Source of the DNA: an uncultured bacterium
GTDB lineage: Bacteria > Planctomycetota > Brocadiia > Brocadiales > Scalinduaceae
Assembly (NCBI GenBank): GCA_913055705.1
Contig: CAJXKT010000009.1
Span: 1-32,641 of the forward strand
Direction of reading: 5' to 3'
DNA: 32,641 bases
Part shown: positions 7,096-16,361 of the stretch, piece by piece
Layout of the letters: every line of letters starts with the position of its first letter
Position numbering within the stretch: position 1 is the first letter of the stretch
Notes under the pieces: generated by a model
Databases searched by the model: none
Seen by the model: the letters and a program-made list of their open reading frames with translations, nothing else
Told to the model about the DNA's origin: nothing
Made by a program: the position numbers and the translations under genes

Positions 7096-10000
7096 CTAAG
7101 GTTTAGGATTTAATAAACTCGTTATGAAATCTGCTGAATCATTAGGCGACATCTTCTTTCCGGGCAATGTAAGGTGCAATTCGTTATTAGCCACTACTTT
7201 TACCAGTTTCTTTGCATTTCTAAAGAGTGATTCTGCTTTCTTCAGATTTTCTACATGAAATATAACTGTACCATTTGTTCGCACGAGTGAACGGATATTA
7301 GAAGCCTGTGCCGCTACTCTTACCCCGCTTTCTATTAACAGGTTTTTAACCTGCTGCGGTATTTGACCAAATCTATCTGCAAGTTCTTTTTCCATTTTCT
7401 TTATCTCACCTTTAGAAGACAAGCGATTTATCTTCCTGTATATTTCTATTTTCAGCTTCATGTCAGGTATGTAGTCGTCAGGGAGATATGACTCCAGGTT
7501 TAAGTTTATGTGGACATCGTTGTAATCCGGAATTGGCTCATTCTTCGCCTTACGTATTACGATTTCAAGCAGTCTGCAAAACATTTCATAACCGACCGCT
7601 TCAATATGTCCGTGTTGTTCTATACCCAGAATATTTCCTGTTCCCCTGATCTCAAGATCCCGCATCGCAATCTTAAAACCTGAGCCAAGTTCCGAGAAGT
7701 CAATAATGGCCTTTAGTCTCTTCTCCGCTTCCGGTGTAACCGGCCTGTTCTTTGGTAACAAAAGGTAGGCATAAGCACGGTGTTTGTAGCGTCCCACCCT
7801 GCCGCGAAGCTGATGCAGATCCGCCAGACCAAACATATCCGCCTGATTAATAAATATAGTGTTTACATTTGGAATATCAAGGCCGGATTCTATTATCGTT
7901 GTTGATACAAGAATGTCGAATTTGCCGTTAACAAAATCTGACGTTTTCTTCTCCAGGAGTCTTTCCGGCATTTGCCCATGGGCTACAGTAATCCTCGCTT
8001 TCGGGACTATCTTCGCAATAGTATCCGCAATCTGATTTATGTTCTTTACACGATTGTGTACAAAGTAAATTTGTCCGTCACGATTTAATTCATGAATTAT
8101 TGCACTCTTTATTACACCACTGTTAAAACGCAATAAACTTGTCTGTATGGATTGCCTGTCCTGTGGAGGAGTATTCAGAGACGACACATCCTTTATACCC
8201 AGGAGAGACAAATGCAGGGTACGCGGGATTGGCGTTGCCGTTAACGTGAGGACGTCAACCGATTCCCTGAATTTTTTCAGTTTTTCTTTATGTTCGACAC
8301 CAAACCTTTGTTCTTCATCTATGACTATCAGCCCGATATCCTTGAATGTAACATCTTTCTGGATCAACCGGTGTGTTCCAATAACAATGTCTACCTTCCC
8401 CTCTTTTAAATTCTCCAATATTTCCTTTTGTTCTTTTCGGGTCTTAAATCTGCTTAATACCTCAATATTAATGGGATAGTCCGCCATCCTTTCAGTAAAG
8501 GTTCTACAATGCTGCTGCGCCAGTAAAGTTGTCGGCACCAGGACGGCTACCTGTTTTCCATACATTACGGCTTTAAATGCAGCCCTGATAGCAATCTCAG
8601 TCTTACCATATCCCACATCGCCGCAAATAAGCCTGTCCATAGGTTTTAATGATTCCATATCATTCTTAATATCTCTGACAACCTGCAGCTGGTCCTCAGT
8701 TTCCTGGTATATGAATTCTGACTCAAACTTTCCCTGCCATTCAGAGTCTTTTGGGTAAGCAATGCCCCGTTTTGCCTCTCTGATTGCCTGCATGGAAAGG
8801 AGATCACTTGCCACATCCCGAACGGCCTCTTCTGCCATCTGTTTTTTTCTTTCCCACGTTCGTTTGCCCAGCTTGCTGAGTTTTGGCTTGTGTTCTGAAC
8901 CGCATACGTATTTTTGTACTAACTCAATCTTTGCGGCAGGCACATAGACCTTTGCACCTTCATCAAATTCGAGTACAAGAAATTCACCATAACTGCCGTA
9001 CTCATTATCATCGTTAAGCATTTGCATACCCAGGAACCTTGCTATGCCATGGCTGATGTGCACCACATAGTCTCCCTCTCTTACATCAAGAAAAGAATCG
9101 ATAGCCTTTGCCGGTATTAATTTTTTCGGTTCCCTCCTCAACCTGTAGCGTTGGAATATTTCATGATGTGTAAGAAATGCCGTGGAGATATCTTCAAATA
9201 AGAAACCATGGTTGAGATGCCCTATCTGATACTCTGTGTGATTGGAAGGTGAACGTTTGCCTGCAATTTCCTTCGTAGTTCTATTTCTATTTGAAACAGT
9301 CTTGCGGGAGACCGGTTGGGAATTAGTGCCTGATGACAGGAGTTCGCTCAACCTCTGCTCTTCGGCCTGGTTGCTGTAGAAGATTATGGTGTTCCGGTAC
9401 GAAGTCTTTATACCCTCAATCTTTTTAATTGAGTTATGGACATCATGATCAAAATTGTCCGGGGCTTTTATATTAAATGAAAATATATTTTTGCGTTTAA
9501 GCGCTAAATTGGAAAGATATATCTTTCTAAAGTCCTTGCACGATTTTATTATATGATTAAAAGAAAAAATCTTACTATGAGACTCTAAGTTAACACTTAT
9601 GCTTTCTGCTTTATTTTCTATATTTTCATATTCCTTAAAAACAACCCACGAATTTTCTGGTATATAATCAATAAGAGAGCTGTACCTGCCTTTATGCCTG
9701 TTCTCTTTCGGATGAACAGGTGTATTGATTTGTTCAGTCTGTACACCTAGTATTTTACATTCTTGTACTTGTCTCTCTGACAATTGAGTTTCCGCGTTAA
9801 ACATGCGGACAGAGTCAATCTCATCACCGAAAAACTCTATGCGGTAAGGCATTTCACCGGCACCACTACTTACAGTGTTACCTGATTGATGTTCCTGCAG
9901 GGAAGAAAATGGAAAAACATCTATAATCCCTCCTCTCAAGCTGAATTCTCCGGGCAGTTCAACTATGCTCGTTCGTTCAAAACCACCGTTTATCAGCCAG

Positions 10001-10482
10001 TCTACAAGAAATTCCTGTCCGTATTCCTGTCCTGTCCTGATTGTAAGAATATTTTTTTCTATCGCATCAGGTGGCGGTAGATGTTGTAAGAGCGACTGGA
10101 TTGGGGTTATGATGATTCGGTTAGTAGATTTACCATTACTTGTTAACAGCTTATATAAAACATTAATCTGTTGTACATAAGTGCTATTGTCAGGTTGTAA
10201 CTCTGCAGAGATTGCATCCTCTGAGACTGGAAAAAAGATAGCGCTGCCGGGGAGAAAAACGTTTATATCCTCAAAAATCTCTTCCGCCTCATCTATACCT
10301 GATGTTACGAAGAGTATTTCTCCCTTCCTGGAAAGTTTCCCGTCATTTGCAAGGCCGGCAATTAAAAAGGACGCCGACGAACCCCATAATCCTTGAACAT
10401 GACAGTCCTTTCCTGATACCAGATCACCTGCTATCTGTTTATACTGTTTGTCTTTATGAATAAGCTTAAATATATTTTTCAC
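7096..10482 (-). CDS. mfd: transcription-repair coupling factor
   Basis: 1128 aa; UvrB-like N-terminus, RNAP-interaction region (DYVVHISHGIARFLGMQ...EFDEGAKVYVPAAKIELVQKYV), RecG-like helicase (GDVGYGKTEIAIRAAFKA, DEEQRFGV, TLTATPIPRTLHLSL, RGRVGRYKHRAYAYLL), C-terminal TRCF domain. Confidence 0.97.
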   Translation of the reverse strand: MKNIFKLIHKDKQYKQIAGDLVSGKDCHVQGLWGSSASFLIAGLANDGKLSRKGEILFVTSGIDEAEEIFEDINVFLPGSAIFFPVSEDAISAELQPDNSTYVQQINVLYKLLTSNGKSTNRIIITPIQSLLQHLPPPDAIEKNILTIRTGQEYGQEFLVDWLINGGFERTSIVELPGEFSLRGGIIDVFPFSSLQEHQSGNTVSSGAGEMPYRIEFFGDEIDSVRMFNAETQLSERQVQECKILGVQTEQINTPVHPKENRHKGRYSSLIDYIPENSWVVFKEYENIENKAESISVNLESHSKIFSFNHIIKSCKDFRKIYLSNLALKRKNIFSFNIKAPDNFDHDVHNSIKKIEGIKTSYRNTIIFYSNQAEEQRLSELLSSGTNSQPVSRKTVSNRNRTTKEIAGKRSPSNHTEYQIGHLNHGFLFEDISTAFLTHHEIFQRYRLRREPKKLIPAKAIDSFLDVREGDYVVHISHGIARFLGMQMLNDDNEYGSYGEFLVLEFDEGAKVYVPAAKIELVQKYVCGSEHKPKLSKLGKRTWERKKQMAEEAVRDVASDLLSMQAIREAKRGIAYPKDSEWQGKFESEFIYQETEDQLQVVRDIKNDMESLKPMDRLICGDVGYGKTEIAIRAAFKAVMYGKQVAVLVPTTLLAQQHCRTFTERMADYPINIEVLSRFKTRKEQKEILENLKEGKVDIVIGTHRLIQKDVTFKDIGLIVIDEEQRFGVEHKEKLKKFRESVDVLTLTATPIPRTLHLSLLGIKDVSSLNTPPQDRQSIQTSLLRFNSGVIKSAIIHELNRDGQIYFVHNRVKNINQIADTIAKIVPKARITVAHGQMPERLLEKKTSDFVNGKFDILVSTTIIESGLDIPNVNTIFINQADMFGLADLHQLRGRVGRYKHRAYAYLLLPKNRPVTPEAEKRLKAIIDFSELGSGFKIAMRDLEIRGTGNILGIEQHGHIEAVGYEMFCRLLEIVIRKAKNEPIPDYNDVHINLNLESYLPDDYIPDMKLKIEIYRKINRLSSKGEIKKMEKELADRFGQIPQQVKNLLIESGVRVAAQASNIRSLVRTNGTVIFHVENLKKAESLFRNAKKLVKVVANNELHLTLPGKKMSPNDSADFITSLLNPKP

Positions 10483-10488
10483 AAAGAA

Positions 10489-10517
10489 ATTATACTTACC
10501 TTTTTATAACCGGGCAA
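10489..10517 (-). promoter_or_regulatory. candidate mfd promoter, possibly giving a leaderless transcript
   Basis: On - strand: TTGCCC-N17-TATAAT-TTCTTT-GTG; the GTG start codon lies 7 nt after the -10 box. Confidence 0.4.
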
Positions 10518-10691
10518 GAGTTTAAAGTGAACTAAAGTATAAATAAGTGACTAAAGTTGTGGATGGAAAAGTGAGAGGCAAGAGAAGAAGGACGAGTTGC
10601 GAGTTTTGAAAATTGATGCTTGCTGATTGGAATTTTCATCACTTCATTCTCCAGTGATGACAGGCAACGATGAATTCAGGAGTGCAGATTA

Positions 10692-11918
10692 TTAATAAAA
10701 TGCCATACTGGCGAATGAAACTGTTGAGTTGGTTTGGTCTGCATACTGAGAATATTTCAGGAGTTTGCCTTCTGACGCCTCAATGACATTGAGCAGGGTA
10801 TAAATTGCCGGATATCCGCATATTTTTCTGCTGTTATGGTCTTTCTGAATGGAATTGCGAAACCCCTCCGCATCTAAAAGTTCCGCATATTTCAACATTT
10901 CTGTGTCCTCGGAACGTAGCCTCTTGAGATACGCCTCATCCTGAAGTTCCTGATCGCCAAATCTGGATCCCACGTGTGCAAGATCTACGCTGGCAATTAC
11001 ACAGACTTTCTTCTTGCTCTCCTTAATTGTTTTCTTAAGAGCAGAAACAAATTCTTCAAATTGAGAAATCTGTCTCGAATTATTGTTGTCACCCTCCGCT
11101 TCACCAAAGGAAGAACAAAGTATAGGGACTATACTGAAATTCTTCTTCTGATGATACAGGTATTTCAGGAAAACCAGCTGAAATCCTATTGAGTGTTCGT
11201 CTTTGTGAACAAACTCGTCTTCAAAATAATCGGTCTTGTTCTTTTTATGTAAGGATTCAAGAAACTCTTTATCCGTTTCTACATTGCCAAATGGTGTCTC
11301 GAATGTCTTATCCGTCAGTACAAAAAGGTTTCTGGTGCCTGTGTGTGCAATACCAAGTATAATGAAAAGTTCGGCGTCAGACGACTCTGCAATCTCTTTG
11401 TGAGCCCAGGCGAAACACGACCCCCCCACTCCGATATCAATGTGTGGGGCTATTACACCCTTTAATCCTGTCACCTTGTTAGATGATGATGGTTTGCCGG
11501 GACCATCAGCAGATGTAAAAAACCCGTCTATCTGCTCTTTTAATTTATCTCTGTCTGCCTCGTAAGCAGTACCGGCGTGAGAGTCCTTGCGTATAGTTGA
11601 ATTTCTGAAATCGTCTTTCAGCTTTTTAATGAAATCTCTGGATCGATTATTATCTAAAAGTAAATTCTTATCCAGTTCTTCTATTACCTGATGTATTGTT
11701 TGTTGAATATCATTTTCACCATGTCTCTGTGTATAAATATTCTGTATATCCGATACGGAATGGTTGCCGTCAAAGTAACGGACAATATCGTCGAAAATTT
11801 TACGAGGGACAAAGGAGTTTTTGGTGTTATACGGGTCTCTGAGGCATACAGCCTGCTGCCCGGATATTTCAATCGGAAATGCATCTATTAGTCGTAATTT
11901 TGGATGTTCCATTCTCAT
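10692..11918 (-). CDS. MEMO family / AmmeMemoRadiSam system protein B, with N-terminal accessory domain
   Basis: LKGVIAPHIDIGVGGSCFAWAHKEI, FIILGIAHTG, ETPFGNVETDKEF, EHSIGFQLVFLKYL, VIASVDLAHVG. Confidence 0.92.
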   Translation of the reverse strand: MRMEHPKLRLIDAFPIEISGQQAVCLRDPYNTKNSFVPRKIFDDIVRYFDGNHSVSDIQNIYTQRHGENDIQQTIHQVIEELDKNLLLDNNRSRDFIKKLKDDFRNSTIRKDSHAGTAYEADRDKLKEQIDGFFTSADGPGKPSSSNKVTGLKGVIAPHIDIGVGGSCFAWAHKEIAESSDAELFIILGIAHTGTRNLFVLTDKTFETPFGNVETDKEFLESLHKKNKTDYFEDEFVHKDEHSIGFQLVFLKYLYHQKKNFSIVPILCSSFGEAEGDNNNSRQISQFEEFVSALKKTIKESKKKVCVIASVDLAHVGSRFGDQELQDEAYLKRLRSEDTEMLKYAELLDAEGFRNSIQKDHNSRKICGYPAIYTLLNVIEASEGKLLKYSQYADQTNSTVSFASMAFY

Positions 11919-11920
11919 AG

Positions 11921-12580
11921 TTAAGGCAGTATCTTCAACTCAGCAGAAATTCCTTCTGATTGTTTAGTAATTATTACATATCCACCTTCACGAAACATAC
12001 CGGCGTTAAAGATAAATGTGTCTTCCAGCTTATCTGTTCCCCTTGCCTCGTGGATATGACCACTAAGGGCAATATCCGGCTTATGTCTTAAAATAAAATC
12101 ACGAACACTCTGGCTCCCTACATGGGCGCCGGTCGTAATCATATCAATCTTCGTGTCTTTTGGTGGCACATGCGGCACTATAATCTTAAATTTAGCTTCT
12201 TTCACCTTTTCAAGGCCTTCCAGTAAAAAAGCCTCAATCTCGTCTTCGCTGAATTCAGTAGGTGTATTAAAAGGTGTCAGATTTGACCCGCCTACACCAA
12301 AGATTCCTATATCATCTCTTATGAAGCCATTCCTGTGAAGGTTAATGCCTTTTTCGTCTAAATAATCATTAACTTCCGGCTGGTCCAGGTTTCCCAGTTG
12401 AGCTAATATATTCTCGTTATACTTCATTATTTCTTCGATTACTTTCTCAGCCTCTTTTTTTCCATTATAATTAGTCAAATCGCCGGTGGCTATGACAAGA
12501 TCCGCACTCTCTAACTCATTTTTCAACAGACTTAAGTTGCCTGAATCTTCATGTATATCGCCAAATGCTATTATTCTCAT
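11921..12580 (-). CDS. calcineurin-like metallophosphoesterase
   Basis: FGDIHEDSGN, VIATGDLTNYNG, AQLGNLDQ, IVPHVPP, ALSGHIHEARG motifs. Confidence 0.92.
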   Translation of the reverse strand: MRIIAFGDIHEDSGNLSLLKNELESADLVIATGDLTNYNGKKEAEKVIEEIMKYNENILAQLGNLDQPEVNDYLDEKGINLHRNGFIRDDIGIFGVGGSNLTPFNTPTEFSEDEIEAFLLEGLEKVKEAKFKIIVPHVPPKDTKIDMITTGAHVGSQSVRDFILRHKPDIALSGHIHEARGTDKLEDTFIFNAGMFREGGYVIITKQSEGISAELKILP

Positions 12581-12750
12581 TTTTTATTGAATTTTTGATA
12601 AGTGTCTTGGTTTCAACATATTAACAATCATGAAAAAAATGTTCAAGTTAATCTTTCCCGGCCTGTTTTGTGTTGACGCTAAAAAGGAGTTCTGATACTA
12701 TAAAATTTGTGAGCAGGCTATAAATAGTTTCTGAAACATAAACAAAATTC

Positions 12751-12766
12751 AGGTTGGAACCAACCT
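12751..12766. repeat. short inverted repeat (operator- or hairpin-like) in the divergent intergenic region
   Basis: AGGTTGG-AA-CCAACCT followed by TTTC. Confidence 0.5.
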
Positions 12767-12818
12767 TTTCTATAGAAGTAAATAATACATTAGTGTTGGT
12801 CTTCCAGCAGATAAGTGA

Positions 12819-14900
12819 ATGAAAAAATACTGGTTATCTTTCATTATAATTAATATATCAATTTACAGTTGTCTATCCGCAGTTGAAAACAGAGAAGCCA
12901 CTGCCAGAGAATCCACTCACGCCAAGAAGACTTCTCAGGATCCTTCACCTGAATTGAATATTAAGATTGATGAGTGGATGAAACTTTTGTATTCAGAAGA
13001 TCCCGCAATACGCACCTCTGCAATCATTTCATTATTGGGACTTAACACTCCCACTGTTGACGATTCACTTATTGATATTCTTAAAAATTCTGAAAATGAT
13101 GATGTCCGTATTTCCCTGATTAAGGCGTTTGGTTTTGCTGGCGATGACAACAGGTCATTAGATTGTATGATTGATTTACTTACCAGTGAAAACGAGGCGA
13201 TGAGAATTGCTTCTGCTGATGCATTGGGAAACATAGGAACAAAAAAAGCGATAAAAGGGATGATAAACGTACTTTTAAACACCAGGAAACCAATCGAATC
13301 CCGCATCCTTGTTACAGGTGCCTTGGCAAAGACGCACTCACGCGAGGCAGTGGAACCATTAATTAGTTTACTGGAATCTGATAACAATGACTTACGGATT
13401 GCAACCCATGACGCATTAGTAGAGATTACAAAACAATCTAACGGTAAAGCAAAATCTTTTTGGCAAGAGTGGTGGGACAGAAATAAGGTTAAAACGAGGG
13501 AGCAGTGGCTGGAAGATATTGTCGATAAGCTGGAAGAAGGATTTAAGGAGCTTAAAGCAGAGAATATCCTGCTGAGAGATGAATTAGTCGAAAAGACTAT
13601 AGAAATCTTGAAAACAAGTAAGGAAAAAGACGACATTACACAATTAATTGATGCCATAAAAAGCGAATACCAAGAGGTAAGAATTTTTGCTGCAGGTGAG
13701 TTGGCAAATCATAAAGGCCCGGAAGTGATCAAGGTCTATGTTGATCTGATTTCAGATGATGATCCGGAGATACGTGTCCTGGCAGTAAATGTTCTTGGAA
13801 AAATCGGCAATGTGTCTGAACTGAAATATTTAATATCGGCCTTGCAAGACAAAGAAATCAAGGTTAGAGAAAGCGCCGCAAGGGCTCTGGGCAAAAATGG
13901 TAAAAAGGAAGTGGTTTATGATTTATTATCTGCCTTAAGCGATCCAGCCAATATAGTAGTGTGTGCAGTGGCAGAAGCCCTTGGGGAGTTAAGTGTAGAA
14001 GAAGCTATAGAACCATTAATAGGCTTACTTTCGAATAAAGACCCTAAAATAAAAGAATCTGCAATAGTTGCCATCGGCAAGTTTCAGGACTACAGGGCGA
14101 TTGATCCATTGATTAATTCCTTAAAAGATGAGGAAGAAAGGATCAGATGGTATGCTGCAGATACTTTGGGTAAAATACGAGCCAAAAAAGCTGTTTCGCA
14201 TTTGATAAACTTGCTTTCTGATGAGAGTGCTCGTGTTCGTGAGTCTACAGCAACTGCCTTAGGGCAGATTGGAGATGAGAGTGCTGTTGAACCTTTAATC
14301 AGCCTGCTCGAAGATGGAGATAGTAGAGTTGCAGAAAAGGCTTCTGATGTGCTTCTATCGATAGAGTGTGAGTCTTTTGAATTACTTAATAGCATTGTTA
14401 ACGCCTTTTGTGCAGGCGAAGATTACAAAAGAGCTAAAGAAATATTAGAAAAACAAGTTAATAATTACGAAAATGTACCAGAGCATGATCATGCGCTGTG
14501 GCAAAGTAAGATAAGGCTGGCAAAGCTATATTACTCACTTAATAATTGTCAAAAAGCAATTTTATTATATGAAAAACTTGTCTTGCATTTTAATGATGAT
14601 ATTGAAATTAAGAATGAACTTGTGCATTGCCTGAAAGAGTTGAAGCAAGATGACAAATTGTTAAGTCATTTTTCATTATGGGTAGAGAATCTGTCAACAG
14701 ATAATCACTTGTGGTGGAAAGATATATATGAAATTGTCGAAAATTATTTTATAGAGGGCGCCTTTGATAAAGTAAGAGAGCTTATAGATGGTTTTGAGAA
14801 GAAAGCTCCATCCATGGGAGGTCCCGAATTAAAATCCAGGTTTGACAATTTGAAAAGAAAGAGTATGAAAACTATGTTGCCGCAGAGTACAGGATCTTAA
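12819..14900 (+). CDS. exported HEAT-repeat (PBS-lyase HEAT-like) protein with C-terminal TPR-like region
   Basis: N-terminal hydrophobic signal; many repeats such as AVEPLISLLEDGDSRVAEKASDVL / AIEPLIGLLSNKDPKIKESAIVAIGKF; helical-repeat C-terminus (YKRAKEILEKQV..ALWQSKIRLAKLYYSLNNCQKAILLYEKLV). Confidence 0.92.
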   Translation: MKKYWLSFIIINISIYSCLSAVENREATARESTHAKKTSQDPSPELNIKIDEWMKLLYSEDPAIRTSAIISLLGLNTPTVDDSLIDILKNSENDDVRISLIKAFGFAGDDNRSLDCMIDLLTSENEAMRIASADALGNIGTKKAIKGMINVLLNTRKPIESRILVTGALAKTHSREAVEPLISLLESDNNDLRIATHDALVEITKQSNGKAKSFWQEWWDRNKVKTREQWLEDIVDKLEEGFKELKAENILLRDELVEKTIEILKTSKEKDDITQLIDAIKSEYQEVRIFAAGELANHKGPEVIKVYVDLISDDDPEIRVLAVNVLGKIGNVSELKYLISALQDKEIKVRESAARALGKNGKKEVVYDLLSALSDPANIVVCAVAEALGELSVEEAIEPLIGLLSNKDPKIKESAIVAIGKFQDYRAIDPLINSLKDEEERIRWYAADTLGKIRAKKAVSHLINLLSDESARVRESTATALGQIGDESAVEPLISLLEDGDSRVAEKASDVLLSIECESFELLNSIVNAFCAGEDYKRAKEILEKQVNNYENVPEHDHALWQSKIRLAKLYYSLNNCQKAILLYEKLVLHFNDDIEIKNELVHCLKELKQDDKLLSHFSLWVENLSTDNHLWWKDIYEIVENYFIEGAFDKVRELIDGFEKKAPSMGGPELKSRFDNLKRKSMKTMLPQSTGS

Positions 14901-14921
14901 AATTAAAAAGGAAATTTATAA

Positions 14922-16280
14922 ATGAAAGTTCTCATAATTGGGGCAGGTGCTGTAGGATTTAACATTGCTAAACAGCTATCAGCGGAAGGCCATGACGTAT
15001 CTATAGTTGATAATAATTCCAAATTGGTCAGGACGATTAACGAAAAACTGGATGTTTCCGTGTTTGCCGGTAATGGCACTTCCCCTAGTGTACTGGAATC
15101 TGCCGGTGTGAGAGATGCGGATATAGTGTTAGCCATAACCACCAGTGATGAGATTAATATTGTTGTTTGTATCCTTGCCAGTCAATATGGTAATGGTAAA
15201 AAAATCAAAATTGCAAGGATTCGGAATAGTGAATTTACCGATACTGATTCATTAATCAAGCATAATGGATTTTGTGTTGATCATATGATAAACCCGGATC
15301 AGATTATTGTTGATTCGATTATTAAAATAATAAAAACACCGGGGGCGACGTTTGCCGTTGACTTTCCAATAGGTGATATTATTTTGAGAGGTTTTCATGT
15401 CCCTGAGGATGCTCCGCTTGTGGGTAGAAATTTTTCAGAGCTGGAAGACATTGAGTATACAGATTCATTCTTAATAGTATATATTCAACGTGGCGATGAG
15501 ATGATTACACCCACACACAGTACTGAAATATTACCTGATGATAATATTTTCGTACTTATATCCAAAGCAGGATTACCATACTTTCTGCCAATGGTTAATA
15601 GAAGGGCGGACGAGGTAGAAAAGGTAATTATATATCGGGCAAGCCGGACCGGTCTGCAGCTTGCGCGAGATCTTGAAAATAGTTCGATTGACGTAACGAT
15701 GATTGAGCCTGAAAAAGATAAGGCAGAAATGGCTGCGGCTTATTTAAAAGATGCCATAGTCTTACACGGTGATGCTACTGAAATAGACTTACTTAAAGAA
15801 GCCGCTATCGAGGATACAGATATATTTATTGCCCTTTCCGAGAATGAACAGACTAACCTGCTGACATCCCTGTTAGCAAAGAAACATGGTGCAAAGAAGG
15901 CTATTGTGCTTACAAATGACCCGGCGCTTGTGCCTATAATCAATCAAGTCGACGTGGATGTAGTTGTAAATCCAAGGCTGGTTACCGCGGGTTCTATACT
16001 TCAGCATATAAGGAGAGGCCAGATACTGTCGATTGCCAAGTTAGGTGATAGTGAGGCAGAGGCGATTGAATTAATCGCTGAATCCGGCTCTGAAATTGTA
16101 AAGAAACCGCTTAGTAAGATTAAGTTTCCTAAGAAGTCTATCCTGGGCGCTATCGTGAGAAATGGTACGATGCTTCTTCCAAAAGGCGTTGACATTATCC
16201 ATCCCGGAGAAAGTGTTGTCGTGTTTACCCTGCCGGAAGCTATTGAAAGGGTTCAGGCTCTTTTCAGCAGCACAAAATAG
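14922..16280 (+). CDS. trkA: Trk potassium uptake system NAD-binding peripheral subunit
   Basis: MKVLIIGAGAVGFNIAKQLSAEGHDVSIVD Rossmann fold, duplicated RCK-N/RCK-C architecture (second copy VEKVIIYRASRTGLQLARDLE). Confidence 0.95.
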   Translation: MKVLIIGAGAVGFNIAKQLSAEGHDVSIVDNNSKLVRTINEKLDVSVFAGNGTSPSVLESAGVRDADIVLAITTSDEINIVVCILASQYGNGKKIKIARIRNSEFTDTDSLIKHNGFCVDHMINPDQIIVDSIIKIIKTPGATFAVDFPIGDIILRGFHVPEDAPLVGRNFSELEDIEYTDSFLIVYIQRGDEMITPTHSTEILPDDNIFVLISKAGLPYFLPMVNRRADEVEKVIIYRASRTGLQLARDLENSSIDVTMIEPEKDKAEMAAAYLKDAIVLHGDATEIDLLKEAAIEDTDIFIALSENEQTNLLTSLLAKKHGAKKAIVLTNDPALVPIINQVDVDVVVNPRLVTAGSILQHIRRGQILSIAKLGDSEAEAIELIAESGSEIVKKPLSKIKFPKKSILGAIVRNGTMLLPKGVDIIHPGESVVVFTLPEAIERVQALFSSTK

Positions 16281-16361
16281 GATTCCTATTACAAATATTA
16301 TTTGTGACTTAGTGCCTTCTTGCCCGACGTGTTGTGTGGCGGGCGTGGCATAAATTCAAAC

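Noticed and set aside
10637-10659. CATCACT...AGTGATG inverted repeat as an intrinsic terminator for the MEMO gene
   Set aside because: 7-bp stem with a 9-nt loop and no U-tract on the - strand; too weak.
12673-12704. TTGACG ... TATAAA as a promoter for the HEAT gene
   Set aside because: 20-nt spacer is too long for a standard sigma70 promoter; alternatives at proper spacing have poor -10 matches.
12935-13657. 240-aa - strand ORF
   Set aside because: Fully antisense to the convincing HEAT-repeat CDS; Ser/Ile-rich composition typical of a shadow ORF.
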